NCBI RefSeq assembly: GCF_011300875.1
Contig: NZ_CP049862.1
Coordinates: 2,666,001-2,730,000 of the forward strand
Length of the DNA stretch: 64,000 nucleotides
Direction of reading: 5' to 3'
DNA from: Sanguibacter sp. HDW7
GTDB lineage: Bacteria; Actinomycetota; Actinomycetes; Actinomycetales; Cellulomonadaceae
Positions 10,043 to 18,213 of the stretch are shown piece by piece. The notes below the pieces were generated by a model, which did no database searches, had not been told where the DNA came from, and was given only the letters and a program-made list of their open reading frames with translations. Position 1 is the first letter of the stretch. Every line of letters begins with the position of its first letter. The position numbers were made by a program, and so were the translations under genes.

Positions 10043-11212
10043 ATGGACATTCAACGGATCTTGACGATCGTGCGTGAGCGCTGGATCACGGCGGCCATCA
10101 CGATCGCTGTCGTCCTCGGGCTCGGCTACGCCGCCGTCGCCGCGTCGGGAGCCACGCGGGCATCGAGCGAGCACTTTTCTCAGGTCGCGCTCGTGGGTCG
10201 TGTGGTCCAGAGCGAGAACTACTTCCTCGACACCCAGACGGTCGTCGAAGGGGTCGTGACCCAGGTCGTCACCGAGATGTCGACGCCCGCCGCGGTGCGC
10301 GACTTTGCCCAGGAGCACCTCGACGGCGTAGCGCTCAAGGACGCACGCGAGGTCTACTCCGTCGAGATCTCGGCCACACGGTCTGTTCTCGACATCCGCG
10401 TAGACGACCGCCTCACGACCAACGGCGCTTCGATGCTCGCCGCTCTCGAGGAAGAGGTGATCGACCGCGCGCGTAGCATCCTCACCGCTCGGCTCGGCAC
10501 CGACGCACCGGTCTCGATCGACCTCCGAGGCCACGGTCAGGTCCGTCATGAACCGGCCATCAGCTGGGTCGCCGCGAGTGTTGGCCTTCTCATCCTTGCG
10601 GCACTGGCAGGCTTGCTCGCGGCGCTGCTGAGGGGCGCGCTCGACCGGATGGTCCGGGTGCCTTCCGATCTGAGCGACCTGGGACTCACCGGCATCCGAG
10701 TGTTCAGCGCCGCGTCGGACGACACCGTCCTGCGCGTCCGTTCCCTGCTCCCGGCTCAGGCAGACGCGGTCGTCGCCGTCATCGGGTCGGGTGCCGGTGA
10801 CGACCTGGCAGCCCGGCTCGCAGGCTCGATCCGGGTTGGCGGACAGCAGGCGCTCCTCGTCCGCGCGACGCCGTGCGATACGGGGGTGCAGGGGCCGACG
10901 CTCGTCTCACTGCTCGACAGCCCCTCGAGCGTCCTCGATCCTTCGACGGTGGAGCTGCAGTCCGGACTCTCGGCCGACGAGCTTGCGCCTCGGCTCTCCC
11001 CCGCCAGCGTCACGTCGCTCGTCGAGCGTCTCAGCGTTGGTCGCACTCTCGTCGTGGACTGCGGAGCGTCCATCACCTCGCAGGTCCTTGTCCCGTTCGC
11101 CTCGGTCGCGAACCTGGTCGTGCTCTGCGTGACTCCTGGCTCCGACTCCAAGTCCGTGGTCGAGCAGGTCGCGTCGGACCTCGGTGGAGCTGAACTCTGC
11201 GTCATAACCTGA
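10043..11212 (+). CDS. Wzz-like chain-length/export regulator with degenerate BY-kinase-type domain
   Basis: This 389-residue protein has a transmembrane segment at about 14-35, an extracytoplasmic region of about 140 residues, a second membrane segment at about 174-198, and a cytoplasmic domain. That is the layout of Wzz/Wzc-type polysaccharide co-polymerases. The C-terminal domain follows the BY-kinase scaffold: VVAVIGSGAGDDLA at 243-256 replaces Walker A and has no lysine; LLVRA replaces the LLVDAD segment; LVVDC replaces the second Asp box. No tyrosine-rich tail is present. It therefore looks catalytically dead. ATG at 10043 follows GGAAGG. It probably regulates polymer length through contact with Wzy or Wzx; that role is inferred. 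Confidence 0.7.
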   Translation: MDIQRILTIVRERWITAAITIAVVLGLGYAAVAASGATRASSEHFSQVALVGRVVQSENYFLDTQTVVEGVVTQVVTEMSTPAAVRDFAQEHLDGVALKDAREVYSVEISATRSVLDIRVDDRLTTNGASMLAALEEEVIDRARSILTARLGTDAPVSIDLRGHGQVRHEPAISWVAASVGLLILAALAGLLAALLRGALDRMVRVPSDLSDLGLTGIRVFSAASDDTVLRVRSLLPAQADAVVAVIGSGAGDDLAARLAGSIRVGGQQALLVRATPCDTGVQGPTLVSLLDSPSSVLDPSTVELQSGLSADELAPRLSPASVTSLVERLSVGRTLVVDCGASITSQVLVPFASVANLVVLCVTPGSDSKSVVEQVASDLGGAELCVIT

Positions 11213-11260
11213 GAGTTCGGTGGCGGTCGGTGCGCGGCGCGTGGTCTAGTCGTTCCGACC

Positions 11261-11266
11261 TAGGAT
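11261..11266 (+). promoter_or_regulatory. Putative -10 element before the ligase-family gene
   Basis: TAGGAT ends seven bases before the ATG at 11274, so transcription may start at or next to that ATG. The final AT also begins the alternative ATG at 11265, which would make that start untranscribed if this promoter is used. Confidence 0.4.
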
Positions 11267-11273
11267 GAGAGCC

Positions 11274-12653
11274 ATGCGCGCGATCCGCGACCGGCGACGG
11301 AACGGCGTCCCACGCCATGCTGTCCAGAGGCCGTCGAGCCTCGACATGGCTCGGCGACTGCTCTCGGTGATCACCCTCGCGTTCGTCGTGATGGCCTTCA
11401 CCTACCCTCGTGAGTTCGCGCCTCGGTTCGTCAACTGGCTGACGTGGGCCGGGATAGCGGTCGCCCTTGGCCTCCTGCTGCTTCCGCCTGCAAGGTCTCG
11501 TGTCGCCTGGCCGCGACGCGTGTTGCCCCCAGCGCTGCTTGTCCTCACGATGCTCGGCTGGTTCGCCATCTCCTACCACTGGTCGCAGCATCCAGCGATG
11601 ACTCGCCGCGCCGTCCTCACCTATGTCGCGATCGCGGCGATCGCCTGGGCAGCCGCAGCGCGGAGCCACCCGGACGACGTTCCTGTCGGCCTGGCACTTG
11701 GACTGGTCGCGGCGCTTTCACTCTCGATCGGCGCGACGCTGCTCGGGTACGAAGGCCCTCGGCGTTGGTCTGCCTGGTGGGGGCGCAGCGAGCGATACCC
11801 GGCCTTCCAGGGCCTCTACGGGAATCCCAACATCCTGTCGTACGTGATAGTCATGCTGCTTCCAGCCGTGGTCACGCTCGGTGCGCTCAAGCGCGCTGCG
11901 CGCGCGACGACGGTCGCGCTCCTCGGCGGAGTGCTCATTGTCGTCTGGCAGGTGAGGTCGACGACGGGGACCATCGCGGCCGTCGCGATTCTCTGCGTCG
12001 CGTGCCTGCTGGTGCTCCACAGCAAGCTTCTCGGTTCCGCGCCGGAACGGGCAAGACGCACTGTGCGACGCATCCTCGTCGTCGGCTCCGCGGCCGGGGC
12101 CATCGCCGTCCTTACTGTCCTCGGACGCGCCGTGGCGCAGGGGACGACCACGCTCAACGGTCGGACGCCTCTCTGGACCACCGTGATCGACGTCTCGTCC
12201 GCCAAACCTCTCACGGGTGCCGGATGGGGCTCCGTCTGGAGCTATCACTGGATGCCGGCGCCACGCAACGCAGTCCGTAGCCAGATCAACGACGCATTGC
12301 CAAACCCGCTGGCGCATGGTCACAACGCTGCGATCGACTTCTTGCCGCAGGTCGGTTGGATCGGTGTGGCACTCATGATCGCGGTACAGATCGCTTCCGT
12401 CGTCCTCCTCGTCCGCGCAGCACCGTCGCCAGCCCGTTCATGGGGGCTCCTCACCCTCGTCGCGGTCAACCTCGTGGGGCTCACGGAACCCACCTGGGCG
12501 ACCCCCGTCGGGTGGGGCCTCATCATCATCGTGGCAACCGTCGCCGCACGACTGACGCCCAGAGCTGGCGGCCTTGAGCGTGTCCGGCCTCAAACCGCTC
12601 AGGGCGAGAGCACGGCCCCTCGCCACGTACCGGCCCATGCCCTGAAGCTGTAG
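11274..12653 (+). CDS. O-antigen ligase / Wzy_C family membrane protein
   Basis: The product has about 459 residues and about ten to twelve membrane segments from residue 25 onward. The long loop near residues 285-340 has NGRTPLWTTVID, then GAGWGSVWSY, then LAHGHNAAIDFLPQVGWIG, which is the histidine-containing signature of the WaaL/O-antigen-ligase family. In Gram-positive bacteria such proteins act as polymerases or glycan-lipid transferases. Two ATGs (11265, 11274) are possible; 11274 is preferred because of the TAGGAT element. The last 55 bases overlap the 3' end of the convergent glycosyltransferase gene. The adjacent Wzz-like gene suggests a working pair. Confidence 0.75.
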   Translation: MRAIRDRRRNGVPRHAVQRPSSLDMARRLLSVITLAFVVMAFTYPREFAPRFVNWLTWAGIAVALGLLLLPPARSRVAWPRRVLPPALLVLTMLGWFAISYHWSQHPAMTRRAVLTYVAIAAIAWAAAARSHPDDVPVGLALGLVAALSLSIGATLLGYEGPRRWSAWWGRSERYPAFQGLYGNPNILSYVIVMLLPAVVTLGALKRAARATTVALLGGVLIVVWQVRSTTGTIAAVAILCVACLLVLHSKLLGSAPERARRTVRRILVVGSAAGAIAVLTVLGRAVAQGTTTLNGRTPLWTTVIDVSSAKPLTGAGWGSVWSYHWMPAPRNAVRSQINDALPNPLAHGHNAAIDFLPQVGWIGVALMIAVQIASVVLLVRAAPSPARSWGLLTLVAVNLVGLTEPTWATPVGWGLIIIVATVAARLTPRAGGLERVRPQTAQGESTAPRHVPAHALKL

Positions 12654-13645
12654 TTCTCCTCCACGCCCGCACGCGCCTGCGCGCCCATGCGCGAACGTCC
12701 GTCGACATCCGCATCGACCAGTGCAGCCAGCGACGCGCTCCAGGCTTCTTCACCGTCAGCCGCAGCCCCGCTGAGCGCACCGAGCGCCTCGGCGCTCGCT
12801 CCGACCGGGCTCCCGATGACGGGGAGCCCCGCCGCCCCGTACTGGAGCAGCTTGTAGGCGCACTTGCCGCGCGTCCACGGATCGTCCGGAAGGGGCATAA
12901 TGCCGAACTCGCCATCGATCATGTCGGCGGCAAACGACTCGGCCGCCCAGTCGATGCGCTCAACCATCGGATCGAGCTGACCGAGTGGTGCCCGACCTCG
13001 GGAGACAACACGGAGCGTCAGGCCGCTGCGTGCATGCTCTCTGAGCAGCGAGTCGGCGACCAGGAGCAGGTACTTCTCGGTCGATGGACTTCCGAGCCAG
13101 ACTGCCCGCGGCGGTCGGCCCTCATGTCGATGATCGCTCTTGACGAGGTAGTCGGCGGGCTCGACACAGCTCGGCACGACCCGGACGTCGCTCGCGTGAT
13201 CCGACGCTGCGTCCGCAAGATAGTCATTGCCGGCGATGACGACGTCCGCCGAATCGACCGCACGCTTCCAGATGTGGGACTTCGCGAACAGGCCACGTGC
13301 ACCACGCGCCGGATCGGCGAAGAGCGCGTCGTCGAAGTCATAGACCCCGTGCGCGGAAGCCCGGAGCAGCGATGACTCGATGCCGCCACGTGAGAGAGGA
13401 CTCGCGTTTCGGCTGAGAAGCACCGTCGAGTCTGCGACGTCACGGCCCAGTCGACGCAGTCGTCTTTCGGCAGCCAGGACACCGCGCATGTCGGAGCGGA
13501 GGGCACCGAGGCCTGCGGATGCGCCCCCGAGGTAGGTCTCTGATCGTGCGTCAAGCCCGAGGTGGTCGAGCCACTCGAACACGCGCACCCTCGACGAAGC
13601 GCCGGAACGGCCGTACGGCGTCACTGTGACGAGCGGTGAGGTCAC
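12599..13645 (-). CDS. Family 4-type (GT-B) glycosyltransferase
   Basis: This 348-residue GT-B protein has a donor-site half from about 160 with the hinge segment PRAVWLGSPSTEKYL, then EFGIMPLPDDPWTRGKCAYKLLQYGAAGLPVIGSPVG, the usual nucleotide-sugar-binding helix region of GT4 enzymes. The KCAYK stretch replaces the common E-G-F-G motif, as in a sub-branch of actinobacterial GT4 proteins. It should add a sugar to a lipid-linked oligosaccharide at the inner membrane face. The GTG start overlaps the stop of the sugar-phosphate transferase gene by four bases. Donor and acceptor are unknown. Its 3' end overlaps the convergent ligase-family gene. Confidence 0.75.
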   Translation of the reverse strand: MTSPLVTVTPYGRSGASSRVRVFEWLDHLGLDARSETYLGGASAGLGALRSDMRGVLAAERRLRRLGRDVADSTVLLSRNASPLSRGGIESSLLRASAHGVYDFDDALFADPARGARGLFAKSHIWKRAVDSADVVIAGNDYLADAASDHASDVRVVPSCVEPADYLVKSDHRHEGRPPRAVWLGSPSTEKYLLLVADSLLREHARSGLTLRVVSRGRAPLGQLDPMVERIDWAAESFAADMIDGEFGIMPLPDDPWTRGKCAYKLLQYGAAGLPVIGSPVGASAEALGALSGAAADGEEAWSASLAALVDADVDGRSRMGAQARAGVEENYSFRAWAGTWRGAVLSP

Positions 13646-14301
13646 TCTGCGGCCCCCGCGCTCGGGGCGGACTCCGCGCTCTGGACAGCCGAGGTCGAGC
13701 CCGTGAACGGCGCCATGGTCGCCTCGCCCTCAGCCGAGACCCCGGACCGCGACAGTACGGTCGTGAACGTCCGGACGACGATCATCAGGTCGACCCTCAG
13801 GGACCTCTTCTCGACGTAGTCGACGTCGAGGCGCAGCCGCTCCTCCCACGTCGTCGCGTTGCGGCCCGTCACCTGAGCGAGGCCCGTGAGACCTGGGCGC
13901 ACCTCGTGCCGACGCGCCTGTCGGGCGTCGTAGAGCGGAAGGTACGACGGCAGGAGCGGTCGCGGACCGACGATGCTCATGTCGCCGCGGACCACGTTCC
14001 ACAGCGAAGGGAGCTCATCGAGGCTCGTGGACCGCAGGACCTTGCCGAAAGGGGTGAGCCGATCAGCGTCGGTCACATGCCCGGTGGACTCATCGACAGG
14101 GAGCATCGAGCGGAACTTGCGCAGCTCGAAGATCTCGCCATCCTTGCCGGGGCGCTCCTGGCGGAAGAGCACGGGACGACCGAGCTTCGTTGCGACGAGA
14201 AGCGCCACGACGGCCTGGACGGGCAGGCTGGCGACAAGTGCCACGCCTCCGACCACGGCGTCGAGGACGCGCTTGGCGCGGTCGTAGGGTCGGTGCGTCA
14301 C
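13642..14301 (-). CDS. pglC: PglC-type phosphoglycosyl transferase (initiating enzyme)
   Basis: This small monotopic enzyme (219 residues) transfers a sugar-1-phosphate from a UDP-sugar to undecaprenyl phosphate, starting the repeat unit. It has a single re-entrant hydrophobic helix at about 13-37, the basic GRPVLFRQERPGKDG segment, the catalytic dyad Asp95-Glu96 in STSLDELPSL, and the signature GDMSIVGPRPLLP followed by RPGLTGLAQV. It lacks the large N-terminal membrane domain of WcaJ-type enzymes, so it is PglC-sized. GTG at 14301 overlaps the aminotransferase stop by four bases. The Ser/Ala-rich tail of about 30 residues is extra. Its likely donor is the product of the Pgl-like enzymes next door. 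Confidence 0.85.
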   Translation of the reverse strand: MTHRPYDRAKRVLDAVVGGVALVASLPVQAVVALLVATKLGRPVLFRQERPGKDGEIFELRKFRSMLPVDESTGHVTDADRLTPFGKVLRSTSLDELPSLWNVVRGDMSIVGPRPLLPSYLPLYDARQARRHEVRPGLTGLAQVTGRNATTWEERLRLDVDYVEKRSLRVDLMIVVRTFTTVLSRSGVSAEGEATMAPFTGSTSAVQSAESAPSAGAAE

Positions 14302-15446
14302 GCACGCCCCGCGAAGAACTCGTCGATGGCGCCGGTGACGCGCGCGAACTGCTCGTCCGAGAGCGCCGAACCGCTGGGCAGCGAGAGTCCGGTCTCGAAG
14401 AGCCGCTCGGAAACGGCGCCGCCGACGTACTGGCGCCCGTCGAAGACGGGCTGCAGGTGCATAGGCTTCCATAGCGGGCGCGACTCGATGTCGTACCCCG
14501 CCAGGTGCTCACGCAGCTCGGTCGTCGTGAACCCGGCGACGACGGGGTCGACGAGGATCGACGTGAGCCAGAAGTTGTCGTGGTCCGTCCCGCCGCCTGA
14601 GCCGTCCTCTCCGCCGAAGACCTCGACGCCGGCGACCGGGGCGACGAGCTCACGGTAGGCGAGCCGCCAGGAGCGACGTCGCTCGATCATCGCGGGAAGC
14701 CGCTCGAGCTGCGCACGCCCCAGGCCTGCGAGGAGCGAGGAGAGCCGATAGTTGTAGCCGACATCGGTGTGCTCGTAATGGACGACGGGCTGACGTGCCT
14801 GAGTCGCGAGATACCGGGCGCGATCGGCGGTGGCTGCGTCGTCGGTGAGGAGCATGCCGCCACCCGACGTCGTCATGATCTTGTTGCCGTTGAAGGACAC
14901 GGCGGAGACCAGGCCCTGACTTCCGGCCGGGCGAAGGTCACGCACGGCCCCGAGCGACTCCGCCGCGTCGACGACGACCGGGATCCCGTGCTTCTCGGCA
15001 GCCGCGGACACCCCGGCATGGTCGGCGATCTTCCCGAGGAGGTCGACCGGGACGACCGCCGCGACAGTCCGGCCCGTCGACACCAGGTCGTCGAGCGTCT
15101 CGGCGAGGAGCTCGACATCGATGTTGCCGGTGGCGTCGCAATCGACGAAGACCGGCTCGGCGCCGGTGTAGACGATCGCATTGGCGGTCGCGGCGAACGT
15201 CATGGTGGCGGTGACGACGACGGTTCCAGGGCCGGCCCCGACCCCGAGGAGCGCAAGGTGGAGCGCGGCTGTCCCGGACGACAGCGCAACCGCGTGCTCA
15301 CGGCCGGTGAACGCCGCCATCTCCGCCTCGAACGCGTCGACGACCGGACCGAGCGGTGCGACCCACCCGGAGCGGATCGCGTCGAGGACGCCGTTCTCCT
15401 CCGCCTGCGTGATGTCAGGGGACGACATGTAGATCCGGGCGCTCAT
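14298..15446 (-). CDS. pglE: DegT/DnrJ/EryC1 aminotransferase (PglE-like)
   Basis: This 382-residue PLP aminotransferase of the sugar-nucleotide class carries the SSGTAALHLAL phosphate-binding region near residue 57, DAAESLGA with the pyridine-binding Asp near 160, and the Schiff-base Lys189 in FNGNKIMTTSGGGM. It should convert a UDP-4-keto-6-deoxy-HexNAc to the 4-amino sugar using glutamate. The gene lies directly between a PglF-like dehydratase and a PglC-like transferase, and all junctions overlap by four bases. The PglE role is inferred from this context; related enzymes (LegC, PseC, PerA) have the same fold. Confidence 0.82.
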   Translation of the reverse strand: MSARIYMSSPDITQAEENGVLDAIRSGWVAPLGPVVDAFEAEMAAFTGREHAVALSSGTAALHLALLGVGAGPGTVVVTATMTFAATANAIVYTGAEPVFVDCDATGNIDVELLAETLDDLVSTGRTVAAVVPVDLLGKIADHAGVSAAAEKHGIPVVVDAAESLGAVRDLRPAGSQGLVSAVSFNGNKIMTTSGGGMLLTDDAATADRARYLATQARQPVVHYEHTDVGYNYRLSSLLAGLGRAQLERLPAMIERRRSWRLAYRELVAPVAGVEVFGGEDGSGGGTDHDNFWLTSILVDPVVAGFTTTELREHLAGYDIESRPLWKPMHLQPVFDGRQYVGGAVSERLFETGLSLPSGSALSDEQFARVTGAIDEFFAGRA

Positions 15447-17188
15447 CTGGCGTCCTCCTGCTCGTCGTGAACTCGCTCGAGGTCCGCCGGGTCGATCGCG
15501 GGGACCGGAACGTGCGAGATGAGGGGATGCCCCGTCTCGGCACGGTCCTCCGCGGTCCCGAAAAGGTCTTCGTGCATCTTCTCCCCGGGGCGGAGGCCGG
15601 TGAAGACGATCTCGATGTTCCTGCCGGAGCGCGCGACGAGCCGCCGCGCGACGTCGAGGATCTTCACGGGCTGACCCATGTCGAGAACAAGAACTGATCC
15701 CGGTGAGCCGATGGCTCCTGCCTGAATGACAAGCTGGCACGCCTCGGGGATCGTCATGAAGAATCGCGTGACGTCCGGGTGCGTCACGGTGAGCGGTCCA
15801 CCGGCCTCGATCTGGGCGTTGAAGGTGTGGAGCATCGACCCGCGGGAGCCGAGGACGTTGCCGAACCGGACGGACATGTAGGTGCCCTCCGCCCGCGCCG
15901 ACTGCCACGCGGTCAGCTGCTCCGCCACGCGCTTCGTCCGTCCGAGGACGCTCGTCGGGTCCGCAGCCTTGTCCGTCGAGACGTTGACGAAGTGGGTCAC
16001 CCCCGTCTCTGCCGCAAGACCGAGCAGGTTGTAGGTTCCCAGGACATTCGTCTTCCACCCCTCCTCGGGGTACATCTCGAGCATCGGCAGGTGCTTGAGG
16101 GCTGCTGCATGGAAGACGATCTCGGGTCGGTGCTCCTCGAACACCGCTCGCAGCGCGTCGCGGTCACGGATGTCGACGAGCACCATGTCGCGGGTGTCGA
16201 GGAGACCTTTGCCGTAGATCGAGAGCTGGACGGAGTGGAGCGCCGACTCGTCGCGGTCGAGAAGCACAAGCTCTGACGGGCCAAACCGGTAGACCTGGCG
16301 CGCGAGCTCGGAGCCGATGGACCCTCCGGCGCCGGTGATGAGGACTCGCTTGCCGGAGAGGTAGTCCGCGATGGCGCCGAGGTCCGTGTCGATCTGGTGT
16401 CGCCCGAGTACATCGGTGATGTCGACCTCCTTGACGTCGCGCAGCTGCACGCGACCGCCGATGAGCGACGAGAGGCTCGGGATCGCGAGGAACTCGAGCC
16501 CCGCACCCTCGACGAGGTCCTGGATCTCGCCGAGCCGCTCGCCCTTGATGCGCGAGACCGCGAGGATCACCGTGTCGACGTCACGTTCCGCCGCGATGTG
16601 GACGAGGTCGTCGCGCGCGCCGAGGACGGGCACCCCGACGAGCCGCAGGTTGCGCTTGGCCGGGTTGTCGTCGATGAAGCCGACGGTCGTGTACTTGGCG
16701 GCGGAGTCCGTGAGGATGACGCGGAGCAGCTGGTGACCGGCGTCCCCTGCCCCGTAGATGAGCACGCGCCTCCGGTCCCCGCCCTCGTCCTGCCGAACCC
16801 GCCGACGGGCCCGGTACGCCCACCGACCACCGGCCATCGCGATGAGTGCGATGGCTGGGACGAGGAACGCGATCGCGCGCGGCAGCTCGTCGCCGGCGAC
16901 GACGAAGACGAGCAGCGTGACGATACCCACGACGAGCGCGAGCGCCGCCAGGGCGAGCGCCTCGTCGAACGATGCGATGCGGTAGCGGCCCCTGTAGAGC
17001 TTGACCGCGTAGCCGATGCCCACGAGGAGGACCCCCGACACGGCCATGTAGATGACCGTCGATCGCGTCTGGTCGGCGTTGATCGTGAAGTCGTAGCGGA
17101 TACCGACGACGAACACGGTCGCGACGACCCAGCACGCCACGTCCCACGCAGCCACGGTCGCGCGCCGGAGTACCGGGTTGTACAGCAC
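15443..17188 (-). CDS. pglF: PglF/CapD-type membrane UDP-HexNAc 4,6-dehydratase
   Basis: The 581-residue product has four membrane segments (about 13-35, 48-68, 87-107 and 113-135), a Rossmann CoA-binding-like domain (VLIYGAGDAGHQLLR) and a C-terminal short-chain dehydrogenase domain starting at KRVLITGAGGSIGSELARQ. The active-site block STDKAADPTSVLGRTKR has the Thr-Asp-Lys triad and the SVLG in place of the usual Tyr, which is the hallmark of 4,6-dehydratases such as PglF and CapD. It makes UDP-2-acetamido-2,6-dideoxy-4-keto-glucose. GTG at 17188 places the first membrane helix normally and has an AGAGGAAGAG site upstream. Confidence 0.85.
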   Translation of the reverse strand: MLYNPVLRRATVAAWDVACWVVATVFVVGIRYDFTINADQTRSTVIYMAVSGVLLVGIGYAVKLYRGRYRIASFDEALALAALALVVGIVTLLVFVVAGDELPRAIAFLVPAIALIAMAGGRWAYRARRRVRQDEGGDRRRVLIYGAGDAGHQLLRVILTDSAAKYTTVGFIDDNPAKRNLRLVGVPVLGARDDLVHIAAERDVDTVILAVSRIKGERLGEIQDLVEGAGLEFLAIPSLSSLIGGRVQLRDVKEVDITDVLGRHQIDTDLGAIADYLSGKRVLITGAGGSIGSELARQVYRFGPSELVLLDRDESALHSVQLSIYGKGLLDTRDMVLVDIRDRDALRAVFEEHRPEIVFHAAALKHLPMLEMYPEEGWKTNVLGTYNLLGLAAETGVTHFVNVSTDKAADPTSVLGRTKRVAEQLTAWQSARAEGTYMSVRFGNVLGSRGSMLHTFNAQIEAGGPLTVTHPDVTRFFMTIPEACQLVIQAGAIGSPGSVLVLDMGQPVKILDVARRLVARSGRNIEIVFTGLRPGEKMHEDLFGTAEDRAETGHPLISHVPVPAIDPADLERVHDEQEDAR

Positions 17189-17274
17189 GTCTCTTCCTCT
17201 TTCGTCCAAATAGCTCGCCCCGACAAGACTAGCGCCGGGCCTCGTGCCTGCGGGTAGTGCCCCAGTCACCCTCG

Positions 17275-18213
17275 TCAGCGGGCGGAGCCTTCCTCGAACC
17301 AGGCGATCGTGCGCGCGGTGCCCTCCTCGAGCGGGACCTGCACGACGTCGGGGAACAGCTCGCGCAGACGCGTGCTGTCGGCCTGCGACGCCTTGACGTC
17401 GCCGACGCGTGGGTCGGTGTGGACCCGCGGCAGCTCGCGCCCGAGCTGGGACTCGAGCAGCTCGATGAGCTCGAGCAGGCTCGTGCGCGTGCCGAACGCG
17501 AGGTTGACCGGGTCGGTGCTCGCGATCTGGCCCACGACCGCCTGGTGGATGACCGAGCACAGGGTGTCGACGTACGTGAAGTCACGCGACTGCGTGCCGT
17601 CGCCCTGGATCTCGAGCGGACGGTCGGAGAGAGCCGCGTCGAGGAACTTCGGGATGACCGCTGCATAGGCGTGACCCGCAACCTGGCCCGGGCCATAGAC
17701 GTTGAAGAAGCGGAACGCGAGGGTCTTGAGCCCGTAGGAGAACTGGTAGGCGATCGCATAGCTCTCGGTCGCGAGCTTCGAGACCGCGTAGGGGCTCATC
17801 GGTCGGGTCCAGGCGTACTCGCTCTTGGGCAATGTGGGGTTCGAGCCGTAGACCGAGCTTGACGATGCCACCGCGACGTAGCCGACGCCCGCCTCGCGCG
17901 CCGCCTCGAGCACGTTGAGGGTCCCGGTCGCGTTCGCGTCGTGCGACGCCCGCGGGTTCGCGACCGAACGCGGGACGCTCGGGATGGCCGCGAGGTGCAC
18001 GATCGCCTCGGTCCCACGCGCCGCCTCGACGAGCGCCGGGTAGTCGAGGATGCTCGCCTCGACGAACTCCACGTCGATCCCGTCGAGGTTCGCACGGTTG
18101 CCGGTGCTGAGGTCGTCGATGACCCGCACCCCGTCGATCTCAGGCTGCGCCAGCAGGTAGCGGGCGAGGTTGTGGCCGATGAAGCCGGCGCCGCCGGTGA
18201 TGAGGACCTTCAC
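17275..18213 (-). CDS. NAD-dependent epimerase (UDP-hexose/HexNAc 4-epimerase type)
   Basis: This 312-residue extended short-chain dehydrogenase starts [15 protein letters not shown]. Its Rossmann glycines are intact, VASSSSVYG supplies the serine, and YAVSKLATE supplies the catalytic Tyr and Lys. FRFFNVYGPGQ is typical of UDP-GlcNAc or UDP-Glc 4-epimerases (WbpP/GalE-like). It would supply UDP-Gal or UDP-GalNAc for the repeat unit; the precise substrate is unresolved. The GTG start overlaps the glycosyltransferase stop by four bases and has GGAG upstream. An 86-base gap separates it from the PglF-like gene, so it may or may not be in the same transcript. Confidence 0.8.
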   Translation of the reverse strand: MKVLITGGAGFIGHNLARYLLAQPEIDGVRVIDDLSTGNRANLDGIDVEFVEASILDYPALVEAARGTEAIVHLAAIPSVPRSVANPRASHDANATGTLNVLEAAREAGVGYVAVASSSSVYGSNPTLPKSEYAWTRPMSPYAVSKLATESYAIAYQFSYGLKTLAFRFFNVYGPGQVAGHAYAAVIPKFLDAALSDRPLEIQGDGTQSRDFTYVDTLCSVIHQAVVGQIASTDPVNLAFGTRTSLLELIELLESQLGRELPRVHTDPRVGDVKASQADSTRLRELFPDVVQVPLEEGTARTIAWFEEGSAR

